The translations under genes were made by a program, and so were the position numbers. Under the pieces are notes generated by a model. The model saw only the letters and a list, made by a program, of their open reading frames with translations, did not search any database and was not told the DNA's origin. A DNA stretch of 64,000 bases. Source: Lotus japonicus. Lineage: Eukaryota > Streptophyta > Magnoliopsida > Fabales > Fabaceae. Of the stretch, positions 23,001 to 34,290 are shown piece after piece (the first letter of the stretch is position 1; each line of letters opens with the position of its first letter). The DNA lies in contig NC_080042.1 of the NCBI RefSeq assembly GCF_012489685.1, positions 4,156,501 through 4,220,500 of the forward strand. The letters are read 5' to 3'.

Positions 23001-24404
23001 CCGAGGGAAAATTGAAGTTCGGTGTGATCAGGATCGCAAATGGATTGATGGAAGAAATCCGAGATCAACAGTTACAAGATGAATTTCTACTCGGGAAGAG
23101 GAACTTGGTAATTCAGGGTAAGGACCCGGAATTCAAGGTAGGAAATGATAATATCCTGCGGTGTAAGGATAGAGTATGTGTACCTAACAACCCTGATTTG
23201 AGGAGATTGATTATGGACGAAGGTCACAAGAGCAAGTTGAGCATTCATCCTGGAATGAAAAAGATGTATCAAGATTTGAAGGTGAATTTTTGGTGGCCAG
23301 GAATGAAGAGACAAGTGGCCGAGTATGTAGCTGCGTGTTTGACATGTCAGAAAGCGAAAGTGGAACATCAGAAACCTTCGGGTATGCTACAGAGTTTGGA
23401 TGTACCAGAATGGAAATGGGACAGCATATCGATGGATTTTGTCGTAGCTTTGCCAAGAACTCAGAAAGGTTATGATTCGATTTGGGTAAAAGTGGATCGA
23501 TTAACCAAGTCGGCTCATTTTATACCGGTAAGAACTACCTACAATGTGGAGAAACTGTCGGAGATTTATATAGCTGAGATCGTACGCCTTCATGGGATAC
23601 CAACGAGTATCGTTTCTGACCGAGACCCAAAATTTACTTCACATTTTTGGGGAGCTCTTCAGGAGGCTTTGGGAACGAGGTTGAGATTAAGTTATGCTTA
23701 TCACCCACAGACAGATGGACAGACTGAGAGGACTATACAATCATTGGAAGATCTACTACGAGCTTGTGTTTTGGACAACAAGGGTAGTTGGGATAATCTC
23801 TTGCCATTGATTGAGTTCACTTACAACAACAGTTTCCACACGAGCATAGGTATGGCACCGTATGAAGCTTTGTATGGCCGCAAGTGTCGAACACCTTTGT
23901 GTTGGTATCAAGAGGGGGAAAACTTGTTAGTTGGACCAGAACTTCTGCAACAGACAACATAGAAGATTAGGCAGATCAGAGAGAAAATTAAGACTTCTCA
24001 AAGTAGACAGAAAAGTTATGCCGATCAGAGGCGCAGAACTCTAGAATTTGAGGAAGGAGATCACGTATTTCTGCGAGTTACACAGACTACAGGGGTAGGA
24101 CGAGCGATTAAGTCGAAGAAACTTACGCCAAAGTTTATTGGACCTTATCAGATTACTCGTCGTATAGGACCAGTTGCTTATCAGATTGCATTACCACCAT
24201 TCTTATCAAACATTCACGATGTGTTTCATGCGTCACAACTGAGAAAGTATATTGCGGATCCGACACACGTTATCGAGCTTGATGACATCGAGTTAAGGGA
24301 TGACTTGTCGTTCGAGACGCCGCCAATTAGCATTGGTGACACACGGATAAAACAGTTGAGGGGAAAAGAGATTGCGTTGGTAAAAGTCATTTGGAACAAG
24401 GACA
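20057..24404 (+). pseudogene. Tekay element 1 gag-pol polyprotein, two nonsense codons, truncated chromodomain
   Basis: One frame starts at ATG 20057, after a probable leader intron acceptor CTTAACAG, and is broken only by TAA at 21923-21925 (RT) and TAG at 23960-23962 (after integrase). Domains are gag capsid (residues about 65-170), two CCHC knuckles ([14 protein letters not shown] and [14 protein letters not shown], about 289-322), protease ([12 protein letters not shown], about 374), RT with [12 protein letters not shown], RNase H ([14 protein letters not shown]), integrase with the HHCC finger, MDF, DRDPKF and GQTERT, then a chromodomain start (RIKQLRGKEIALVKVIW). The frame is cut at about 24404, where the deletion joins it to the 3' LTR remnant. 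It is nearly intact and inactivated by single-base changes plus the deletion. Confidence 0.94.
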
Positions 24405-24665
24405 CTATATTTTGTGTTGTACATATTTGCCGTTAGGCACTACTTTCCCGTCACTGGAGGCTACTCGTGACGTAGTTCACCGTTTAGTTGTGGGGAGTGT
24501 ATATATTGTACATTAGTTCTGTTTACTTTTAATTGATGCATCTTTAAGATTTGACGAGTCTTTATTTACTGGAAAAAAAAATATATCGAAAAAAAAATAT
24601 TCACGTTTTTACGCTTTATTTTCTTTTGGTTACTAAAGTTACGCCACCGGAATCGGGGTGTTACA
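24405..24665 (+). repeat. Truncated 3' LTR of Tekay element 1
   Basis: It matches the last 245 bp of the 5' LTR from CTATATTTTGTG (19599) onward, with an extra 16-bp ATATATCGAAAAAAAA-type duplication near 24583. The first 3.8 kb of LTR, the PPT and the end of pol are missing. The retained TSD copy shows the loss came after integration. Confidence 0.9.
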
Positions 24666-24670
24666 ACCCT

Positions 24671-25549
24671 CACCCACCTGCAAACCCTCACGACCTCACC
24701 CAACCTCAACCCTCAGCCTCAGCCTCACCCACCTGCACCCTCACCCTCACCCCCAAACCCCAACCCGCAACCTCCTTCACCCAACCTCAACCCTCAACCG
24801 CAAACCCCAAACCCCAACCCGCAACGTCACCCTCACCTACAATCGGAACCAAAACCAAAACCCCAACCCCTACCCCCAACCGAAATCCCCACCCCAATCT
24901 AAGTTTGGATCCAGAAGAACCCAGAACTTGAGTGAGAGAAGAGAGAGGTGAAGAGATCGATCAACTACTTGATAGATCCAGAAAAACCAAAACATCAGTC
25001 TTCAATCTCTTGATAGATCCACTCATCAGGCTTCACCCACAGTTTCTTCTGCTTCCTACATGGAGGAGGCTCCGTCACTCACTCCTCTTTCTCTCTCGTT
25101 TCTTCTACCTTATTCTTCAGCTGGTTCAAACTCTTTTCAATTTGGGGAAGTGGTGGTTCCCGATCTAGGTTTCTACTGATGGGATTGGATTGGGGAGCGT
25201 GGAAGGAATGAGGGGGTTGGGGTTGATGTTGCTGGGGTTTGGGGTTGGTGTTCTGGGTTTGTGTTGTTGTGTGCGGGTTGAGGTTGAGGTTGGGGGTAGG
25301 GGTCGGGTTGAGGTTGCGGGTGGGGAGCTGAGGTTGGGGGTGGGATCGGGTTAAGGTTGGGGTTGGGGTGGGGGTGATGATGCAGGATTGCGGGTGAGGA
25401 TGAATTGATGATGATGATTATTTGGTGTTGATCTGGGATGATGATGAGATTTGGGGTTGTGGTTTCCTCTTAATAGGGTAATGGGTCATGATGATGACTT
25501 AAATTTTTTATTTTATTTAATTTTATAATTTAATTTAGTAGTCTGATGT
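24671..25549. other. Interior of the split TIR element: low-complexity C-rich then G-rich DNA
   Basis: 24671-24900 is an irregular CCCTCACCCAACC-type repeat that gives proline-rich open frames; 25190-25400 is its G-rich counterpart (GGGGTTGGGGTTG). Between them is a short AC/CT-rich stretch. No gene is supported; the open frames are a by-product of base composition. Confidence 0.6.
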
Positions 25550-25970
25550 GTAATTTTTTAATTTTTTTTTAATTTTTATAATTCACGTAAACATTTTTAT
25601 CCTCGTCAGCGTGCCATTTAAGCACTCGCCGGAGCTCCGCCCTCCGGCGAGGACCCGCTCCAAAAGTTTTTCAAACACGGGGACTTTAGACCAAATATTT
25701 TTCGGGGAGGGACTCACCTCAGACGGCGACTCAAACACATGGACCAATATGGTAGTTAACCCAAAATTAATCATTAATTTTTAAACTTTTATATGCATAT
25801 ATTATGTATAAAAAAATTTGTTTTGTTTAAGCTGTTATTACCAAAAGAAAATTATGTATAAAATTCTACATGGCTTAATTGCACTTTTGCTCATAAACTA
25901 ACGTGTTAGTGCAAATGAGGTTTTTAAACTTTAGAATTCCCAGTTTTAGTCATTTACTGCGGGAAATTCT

Positions 25971-27142
25971 AGGGAAAATTTATTATGGTCACCTAAAAAC
26001 TTGTGTAAAGTTACACCAAGCCATTTTGACCCACTATAACAGGTTTAAAAAAAATCAAAATAAATATTTTCTTAATTAAACATTTATCTTTAATTAATTT
26101 AAAAAAACATTTAAACTTAATTTTAAACCCAAATCCCAGCAGCCACTGTAACTAATCTCCCTTCCCCAACCTCCTCCCCCACCGTTGTTGGCATGACAAC
26201 GTTTTCTCCCCCACCACCGTGAACCCTTGAATTCCATTTCCTTCACCCAGAAATTTTGAAACCCAACCGCAACCCACCCCCACCCTCTCCCCATAACCCA
26301 ACTGCAACCCACCCTACCCTCACACCCAACCCACACCAGAAACCCACCCCCACCCAAAAACCCAACCGCAACCCACCCCCACCGTCACCCCTAACCCCAC
26401 CCGGAAACCCACCCCACCCCACCCCACCGATCGAAAACCCATTAGCCCACCGTCACTGCCGCCGCGCATAGCCACCTCCACCCTCCACTAAACTACCGGA
26501 AGAGAAAAAACTTAACTTGAACAAGAGGCCTTCTTCCTTCTCACCACCACTGCACAACCATCACCACCACCAGATTTTTTTCTTCCAAAAATCTATAAAC
26601 CCAAAACAGACGAATCTGATTTTCGCTCCTCACAACCATGGATATGGATCTGTAAAGATCCAACCTTTATCTCTGATTTCCGTCCAAAAATCGATGCTTT
26701 GTTCTTCACCTTCTTATCCATCTTCGTCTTCTACTTGCTAGGACCATGAATGATGAAAACCCAGTGGTTGAGGATTGGAAGAAACAGAGATGTCGTACAT
26801 AGGCTAAGATCTGCCATGGTGACTCATAACGGCGGTTGAAGGTTATGGAAGGAACGATGATGGCGGTGTAGTGGCCGCGCGGCTAGGAGAGAGGTGGTTG
26901 GCGGTTTCTAGATTCATTGATTTCTTTCTGGTTTTGTTGCTTTTTTTGTTCTTTGTTTAGAGTTGAGGAAGGAGGAGGATAATTTATTCACTAATTAACC
27001 TAATCCTTCATTAACTAATTTACTAATATATATGTTTTTTAATTTTTTTTAAAAAACCTGCTAAACCTGCTACTGCAGGTCAAAATAGCATGGTGTAACC
27101 TTACACAAGTTTTTAGGTGATCATAATAAACTCACCCGAAAT
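25971..27142. mobile_element. TIR DNA element (MULE-like, non-autonomous)
   Basis: 25971-26060 is repeated inverted at 27040-27142; the shared core includes ACCTAAAAACTTGTGTAA, and GTTACACCA follows after one mismatch. The roughly 1-kb interior is C-rich (CCCACCCCCACC) with no transposase. No target duplication could be defined. Confidence 0.65.
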
Positions 27143-28129
27143 TCTAATAACCACAAAGATATCTTTGTGTAACCTTGCACAAGGGGAATCTGACCTACTA
27201 TGGTGGGTTCCCCGGTTTTTTTAAAATATTAAAAATTTCAAAAAAGAAATTATTATTCAATTTAGAATATTCAATACTAAAAAAAATTAGAATATTCAAT
27301 AATTTTATCTCTATCGTCACAATAATTTTAGCCATCAAAATTTAGAAGTTTATTCATCATCCTCTAACAACCAAACCCAGGAAAAATTCTAATCCTCCCG
27401 CCACAAAAACCCAGTAGCTATTATCTTCATCATTCTTTTTCCCATCTTCAGTTTAGGGTACATAACACCAATTCAAACAACTACAGATCCCTAATTCTCA
27501 AGAGTACCAAATCCATACTCCATCATATTACAACAACCAGATCACAATGATTTTTGGTTAAGTCAAATTTGATTGAAAGGCCACAAGGGGTGTCACCCAT
27601 GGATACAACCAGAGAAAAGTACAAGAGGCCAAGGTGCCAAAAATGAAACAAATAAGGGAGAAACAGAAGGTACACAGAGAAACAGAGATTGGAAGAAACA
27701 TTAAGGAACCACAGAGCCTTGTTCTACCTCACGGAACCACGGAGCCCCATCACCCTTCTTTCCGCTACGTCATCAACCTCCAACGCTCGCCGTCATCAAC
27801 CAATGCATCATCAACCTCCAACGCTCGCGGTCATCAACCTCCAACGCTCGCTCGCCCTTCTTTGCTACATTAATCTTAAGACCTGGAGCTTATAAGCAGT
27901 CCACTTGGATTTTCATGGCTCACTTGGATTTTCTTTGCTTTAATGAATAGAAAGAACATCATCCTCAAACAAGATATGTGACAACCTTATACCATTCCTA
28001 GACAATCATCCGTCGTCCCTCCATTACCAATGTAGAGATGGTCGAGCTTAGCCGCTCCATAAACATTACAAAAAGGCCCATGTTTAGGATTGAAAGAGGG
28101 GAGCTTCTCCCCATTTCATATACCGGAGA
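27143..28129. other. Intergenic region with a short tandem repeat
   Basis: No supported gene. At about 27770-27850 the motif TCATCAACCTCCAACGCTCG occurs three times. The rest is AT-rich with no recognisable ends. Confidence 0.5.
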
Positions 28130-28580
28130 AATTTATTAATTTAGAGAGTTATTAATTTATCGATAAATTAATAATTATTAATTTAAAGAGTTTTTAAGTA
28201 ATTATACTGTACATACCAAACAAAAAGGAAACTTTATGATACAATACAAAAAATACAACACCTGAGCTATTGGATGCAATAAGAAAAGTTAGAGATGAGC
28301 TCCAAATAGACTTGAACTTTAAAGGAAAACAGACAACTATTGAATCATATTTCAATAGAGTGTAATATATATATTTTTTCAGTTTCTATGAATTATTAAT
28401 TTATGATTTTCTTGGGACCGAAAATTATAAAGGGATCTCCCGAAAAATTATTATCTTATTATTTTATCGAGTTTTTCAATTTTTTACATTGACCCAAGTC
28501 GGGACCGGACAAATTTATTATTTTAGAGAGTTTATTAATTTACCGAATATTAATTTAAAGAGTTTCTACTGTAGTAGGTA
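28130..28580 (+). mobile_element. Pogo/tigger-like DNA transposon remnant
   Basis: It contains the tail of a transposase (28261-28365) between two similar AT-rich blocks: ACCGGAGAAATTTATTAATT near 28123 and ACCGGACAAATTTATTATTT near 28505. Both blocks contain TTTAGAGAG and AATTTAAAGAGTTT. These are direct rather than inverted, so the true ends are unclear. Confidence 0.45.
28261..28365 (+). pseudogene. C-terminal tail of a pogo/tigger-like transposase with PIP-box-like motif
   Basis: The frame reads PELLDAIRKVRDELQIDLNF, then KGKQTTIESYFNRV and a TAA stop. The end QTTIESYF fits the PCNA-interacting peptide pattern Q-x-x-hydrophobic-x-x-aromatic-aromatic, a feature described for pogo-type transposases. 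The DDE catalytic domain is not present in the window. Assignment rests on the tail only. Confidence 0.5.
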
Positions 28581-28783
28581 GGTTCGACATGGCAACACAT
28601 GTACTGAGATCAGCCAAACACACTTCTTAAGAAAATCAAACTCATGATCATAAGTTGCTTTAAAAAACCTCCAATTCAAACGATCATAAACTTTTGCCAA
28701 CTCTAACTTAAGAACCAGGTCCACTGTTTACTTGCCAACTCTCTCTTTCTCTCTCTCTCTGGCATGCAGACGTGATACATGTC

Positions 28784-29180
28784 TGTTGCGTTCTAAGGTA
28801 AGCTTACGTGAGAAAAGGTACAAAAAACAAATCCTAGCAGAGCACTAAAATAGTAAAGATGTAATAAAAGGGAATATTCTCATTAAGTGTCAAAAAGTTC
28901 TTTGTACAAGGTGATGACCTTCCCTTTTATAGAGGGTAGGGTCATGATATGGACTTTTCCTACATTTGGGCCTGACAACCTGGGCCAACGTGAGAAAAGG
29001 TACAAAAAGCAATCCCTATGCACATAGGACAAATCCAAGAGAATCTTCCAGCTGGCTTGCGGGTCCACTTAAAGGAGGCGAGAATCCTCGGTATTTCGTC
29101 AGCTCCCGCCATGTCTGTCTCAGCCCAGCTGATTGCTTGTTTTGGGCTGGCATGGAGGTCTTTATGTCCCGCCCAGTCCA
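28784..29180 (-). repeat. 3' LTR of the Tat element
   Basis: At 397 bp it is 22 bp longer than the 5' LTR because a piece of its own start (ACGTGAGAAAAGGTACAAAAA) recurs at about 28988. Confidence 0.92.
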
Positions 29181-29193
29181 CATTCCCCCAAGA
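29181..29193 (-). other. Polypurine tract of the Tat element
   Basis: The minus strand reads TCTTGGGGGAATG directly upstream of the 3' LTR. Confidence 0.75.
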
Positions 29194-29609
29194 CATGAGG
29201 CTCAGGTAGATTGGGTCGAAATGTCTTCATCATGCTATTTCGTCACCTGCCTCCATTGTTCATTGGGTGATTTTTGGTGAAGTTATTTGTGAATGTATTG
29301 GTTATTCTACACTGTCGCCTTCACGTTTACTGTTATATCGCCACTTTCTGTATTCGTTGATATACCGCCACTTGTTTTATTTTGTTGTTATGCCGCCATT
29401 GTCTCAACCATCAATCAAGTCTTTTCCACTGACACACGCAATCCTTGTTTTCCGGGATTCGTCATCATTTGCCATGAATGCAGTTTCTATTTGTGTGTCT
29501 CGAGGAGTTATACCTTTTCACTTCGCACCTTTTTGTAAAAAAAAATTCAAATTTCAAATCCCACGACGTTTCGCTATTTGTCCCACTCATTCTCTCTCCT
29601 CTTTTCCCC

Positions 29610-29616
29610 TATAAAA
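29610..29616 (+). promoter_or_regulatory. TATA box of the antisense extra gene in the Tat element
   Basis: TATAAAA in TTTTCCCCTATAAAACC, followed by a pyrimidine-rich leader, a probable leader intron (GTGAGT at 29771 to CCAG at 29864) and an ATG at 29866. The extra gene appears to have its own promoter, independent of the LTR. Confidence 0.55.
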
Positions 29617-32491
29617 CCTCTTTTACCTCTTCACTTTTTTAGTTTCCGAAACTTTCTTACTTCCTCCTATTCGAACTCCGGCGAATCCTTGCTTACTCCG
29701 GCCGTCGTCATTGCGCGGTGTTCTCCTTTAGCCGACGTTATCCTTACCCAATCTCTCATCCCCTCCTCCGGTGAGTTCTTTACACCCTCTTTTCTCATTT
29801 TGTTTTCTTTCTCTTTCTTTGACACTGTTCATCTTCCTCTTTTAAATTTCATGAAATTACCCAGTATGTCATTGAATAGTGTTAGCGTTTCTTCCTTAGA
29901 GCTTTCCTCACCTTCAACGGAGGAGGAAATTTCTGCCCCCTCTGTTATTGAAATCCAATCCTCGCCTTCCATTCACGAGGATTCTGGACCAGCCGGTTCT
30001 GTCGATTCTGTCCTTTCTTCCAATGGAGATTTATCTTCGCCTGAATGGCGTACAAATGTACACTTGGTTGAAGATAAATGTCTGTGGCGTTCCATCTGGG
30101 GTAGTATTGGGAGCATTAATTCGCTTCGAATATCTAGCCAAGGGTTTACAAAGGTAAATCCCGCCACTTCACATAACGAGGACCTCCAGCTAAATGATTG
30201 TGTTCTTTTGCGAAAAGATTCATCAAATGAGTCGCCCGACTTCTTTTTCGTTTATGGTTATTTTTTCACTGATTTGAACATTAAACTTCCTTTTTTGCCT
30301 TTCATATGTCATATTTTGTCCTTTCTGAATGTGGCGCTTTGCCAACTCCAGCCCAACGCTTGGGGCTTTATCCGTTGTTTCGAAATCCTATGTGATCATT
30401 TGAGCTTCACGCCCACCTACCATTTGTTTTTTCTTTTCTATGAATCTGTTACTAAGAAACCTACTTCCGTGAAGTGGGTTCCTCCCCTAGCCCGCAAGAA
30501 AATGAGTCGGTTTATTGCTCTTAAGAGCCATTACAAAGTGTGGCAGAAAAAGTATTTTAAAGTTGTTGAGTCACCGGAAGTAAAGAACTTGTTTCGGGAT
30601 TCCAACAATTGTCCTCTCTTCCCATTTTATTGGACAAAAAATCCCCACCGAAAAATCTTCGTTTCATATGACGCCTTAGACAATTCTGAGCGAGGGGTTG
30701 CCGATTATCTTCGTTCATTGCCGGTATTCTCTGGTCATGAGTTGATTGAGGCGTCAAAAACTGGCACCTTAAATCAATTTTTTAGTAAGTTAATGATCTT
30801 TACACATAACTTGCTTTTTCATTCATGCCTCACTTCTAACTGTGATACTTTCCTGTGTAGCCACGATGGGTAAAGGGAAGGTCGATGCCAGCCCTTTAAA
30901 GATGAAAGAATATCTCGCCCAATCTCCTGAGGCGGTGAGAAAAAGAGCTGCTGATGCTGAGCAGAAGAAAAAACTTGAAGGTACTTCAGATTCGGACAAT
31001 ATCAGGGATCCTAAGCGCCAGAAAACTTCAGGCGCCACTGAAAAAACTGCTGGTGACAAACCCTTGCACCAGACGACTCTAAATCAGTCTGGTTTGGCCT
31101 CAAGAGGTAAACCGGTAGAGAAAAAGAAGGGAGATGATAATGTCCCGCCACCCCGGGGAGATCCAAATGCGATGATTAACCGCCCACTGACTCCGTTTGC
31201 TCATGCTGGCTCTAGTTCAGCCATTGGAGGCGAGGCTCTCCCTACCCTGCTAAGCTTGTCTGATCCTCATTTCAACGGATTAGATTTTATGAATCGAACC
31301 TTTGACAACAGGCTCCACAAAGACATTTCTGGTCAAGGTCCCCCCAACATTGCTTCCATGGCCATTCACCATGCCCTTTCTGCCGCCAGTACTGTGGCGG
31401 GTATGGCTCATTATGTGAAGGATTTGCATGCAGCTAAGAATCGTCTTGAGAAGAAGGCGGCTGGCTGGAAGGCTGCGTACGAGCGAGCAAAGGTCGATGC
31501 CGAAACCGCCAATAAGCACTTGAAGTCGTCCGATGAAAAATGTGCTAAGTTAACTGAAGACTTGGCGACTTCTAACTTACTCCTGTAAAAAACTAAATCT
31601 TTGAAGGAAGCCATTAATGTCAAACACACTGCTGCTCAGGCTAAGTGCCGGAAGATGGAGGAGAAATATGAACGCCTGAATGCTTCCATTCTAGGGCGTG
31701 CATCCATTCAATTTGCTCAAGGCTTTCTCAAGGCTAAAGAGAAAATCAGTGTTGTTGAACCAGGCTTTGACCTTTTGCGAGACCCAAGTTTTTAAGTTTA
31801 GAATAAATCGAATAAAATTCATTTTCACGACTAATTTGATGTAACGTGAAGGAAAATATGAACAAATGTTTATTGGATGGAATCAATTTGTGAAGGAGAA
31901 AGTTCAGGAAAAAACTAAGGATTTTATCAAAGTCGATAACAGTTATAGCACGACTAATATTCGCATTAAACCTAGGTCAAGAACGCTAGTAAATAACTAA
32001 TTTACATTTTTTAGACGCGATGGAAATTAATTCCAAAAATCTTCAGAGAAATGTTAGAACTTCTCTTATTCGTCTATAAACAAGGGTTTCGATACGAAAC
32101 CCTAGAATGTAAGAACGTCAAATTCCAATACTCGGAAGTTTGCCGAAACCGAATCACTGATAGTTCAAAACCCTAAAATCAACGGACGATGAAGACTTTT
32201 TCTATTCGGAGCTTCAAATAAAGATATCATCTGCGTACGCCCACTCTAGTCGACGTTCCAAATCTTTCTTCAGAAGGAAGTTTCTGCATCCGAGGTCAAA
32301 ACCATAAAGTGCATAAAGTGCATTTTAAGCCGGTACACATTAAAAACAAGCCTCGAAAACCAAAAATCATACTGATATTTCTTTGGAGAATTAGAAGATT
32401 CAGCGAAAAGAATATCGTGTCTAAAATACGTAGGAATCAGTAGGAAAAATCGAAATCGCGAAATTTTCATTTTTCCGCATTTTCCAAAACC

Positions 32492-32499
32492 TATAAATA
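32492..32499 (+). promoter_or_regulatory. LTR TATA box, Tekay element 2 5' LTR
   Basis: TATAAATA within CCAAAACCTATAAATAGCC, in the position conserved in the other LTRs. Confidence 0.75.
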
Positions 32500-34025
32500 G
32501 CCAAGAAATGAAATTTTTTCCAAATCCACCCCCATTGAACCCCAAAACCCGCGAGCACAAGGAGGAGAGGAGGAGGAATTGATTTTCGCCGTTTCTTGCC
32601 CGATCGCTGCACACCTCGTTGCTACTTGAAGATTACGAGGTATAGTTACTATCCCTCGCTTCTGATCGTCGTTTCTGTCGCTTTTCTCTATGTCTTTCTG
32701 TGCTCAAAGTTTTGAGCTTTTTGTAAAACTGTCCAAATAAGCTGATTTTAGTGTCTAAACTTATTCCTTGCATGCCCCTGAGCGTGTTTAGCGGATTACA
32801 TTTTGCCGAATGTCGCCGAAATGCCGCCGGAATCCATTTCTGTTGGAAAAACCCATTTCTGGGTAAAGCTCTGTTCTTTACGTTAAAAATTCACGACCTA
32901 GCTTAGCGCTAGTAGGATTAGTCGTCATAAACGTCGTTGTTGACGTCCCCATCCAATTTGTTTTTCGAAAATCCAGTTTTGAAATTCTGATCTGAAAATA
33001 ATGACCAAAATACCCCTGCGACAGTTTTCGATCCGAAAATTTTTCTGAGCTTAGAACCGTCTTAGTTACGACTAATGATAACCTAGGAACCAAGTTTGAT
33101 TGAAGAAAAATCGGCCCTCCTAATTGTGAAAAGTGGTCGAGAGCTACCCTAGGGGGGGGGGGGAGGAAATTTCGTTTTTCGAAAATTTGTCTTAACGCGT
33201 TAGATTGTCATACTTCGGAGGTTGTAATGTTTCGTGTAACCCTAGTACGTATTGTTTGTTGAGTTTCTGACTCATTGTGATTGATTTCCGTGAATTTGTC
33301 CTAAGGTTCTTTTGAGGAACTTAGTGGATTCGAGGAAGAAAATTGTGAAGGAAAGTTTGGGGAGCAAGCTGGAAAACCTACAGGTGAGGGCTTCTCACTA
33401 AAACTAGATAATGAATTAGGTGTCGACGATTTCGACTTGATTTACTGTTTATGCACTTGATTGTGTTTGACTGGGAAACACGTTTTCTGAGGCTACGGCT
33501 GACAATTGATAATCATTTATTGCTTGATTGTTGTTGAGGTTGGTTCACATGCTATGTGCTACCTGGTTAATCTAGGATGTGTGATATCTGCCCTATATGC
33601 TAAGTGCTAAATGGTTAGTCCTCAATGTATTGATATATGTGCCATGACTGTTGGATTGTATTGTTTTGAATATGCAAATACACGTATATCTGTTGATTTG
33701 ACAGAGTGAGGATAACGGGCGATTATGCCGGATTTATCGTGAGATTTTGATAAAGTTTGACGGGACGAACAGAGTTTCGAGCCTTGTTGTTGTTTTGTTG
33801 GATCGAGACCTTCTCTGGGAATTACTTGGGATTACGGGACCTTTTAAACTCATAAGGTTAGAGACAAAACTAAATGGAAACTATTTTTACCAGGAAAATT
33901 CATAAGACATAAAACAACCTCTAAACCTTTAAATAATGATTACATTCTCAAATAAGAGCTTAGGATTTGGATATTAGTTTTGAAAAATGAGAAGTATCGT
34001 CGAATCCAAGATTTAGGAAAAACTA

Positions 34026-34290
34026 ATGAGTTTCCGAGTATTTTTATACTCTTTCGCTCGATGAGCAGTTTTGTTGTTTGGCTATCTAAAAGATAAGCCA
34101 GGAAAATTAATAAGTTTCTGAGTACTTTGATGCTCTTTCGCTCGATGAGCAGTTTTGTTGTTTGGCTATCTAAAAGATAAGCAGGGAAAATTAATAAGTT
34201 TCTGAGTACTTTGATGCTCTTACTCTCGATGAGCAGATTTGTTGTTTGACTATCTAAAAGATGAGTCCGGGAACTATAAGTTTCCAAGTA
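34026..34290 (+). repeat. Tandem hairpin repeat in LTR (about 87-bp unit, 3 copies)
   Basis: Each unit has GAGTAnTTTnATnCTCTT, CGCTCGATGAGCAG and GGCTATCTAAAAGATAAGCC. The last is an imperfect inverted repeat, and CGCTCGATGAGC is partly self-complementary. The same block is at about 40806-41060 and, in shorter form, at 17990-18190. The long minus-strand frames here result from the repeat. Confidence 0.75.

Larger units (their letters stand above)
15758..24665 (+). mobile_element. Ty3/gypsy chromovirus (Tekay type), TSD ACCCT, 3' LTR mostly deleted
   Basis: The element begins TGTGAGACCC and ends GTGTTACA, with ACCCT at 15753-15757 and 24666-24670. The 5' LTR is 4086 bp and followed by a tRNA-iMet primer site. 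Gag-pol is in the order gag, PR, RT, RNase H, integrase, chromodomain, which defines a chromovirus; the 4-kb LTR and chromodomain wording fit the Tekay/Del clade. The 3' LTR retains only its last 261 bp, joined inside the chromodomain, so a deletion of about 4 kb occurred after insertion. Confidence 0.93.
15316..25750. mobile_element. TIR DNA transposon, non-autonomous, split by a gypsy element
   Basis: About 200 bp at 15316-15520 is repeated in inverted orientation at 25550-25750. Shared blocks include TGTTTGAGTCGCCGTCTGAG, AAATATTTGGTCTAAAGTCC and CGGGTCCTCGCCGGAGGGC. Removing the gypsy element (15758-24665 plus one TSD copy) leaves about 1.5 kb with no transposase. The inner part is low-complexity CCCTCACCCAAC-type sequence on the left and its G-rich complement on the right. 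Long TIRs suggest a MULE-like or related element; no clear TSD could be defined (TA on both sides is the best match). Confidence 0.75.

Noticed and set aside
24551..24951. Proline-rich frames in several phases
   Set aside because: C-rich low-complexity DNA gives open frames in more than one phase; there is no start context, and the region lies inside a TIR element.
26256..26471. Pro/Asn-rich open frame and its Gly-rich antisense
   Set aside because: Composition artefact of CCCACCCCCACC repeats in a non-autonomous TIR element.
27634..27895. Two overlapping open frames near 27.7 kb
   Set aside because: They run through a short tandem repeat in different phases; no domain, splice or promoter support.
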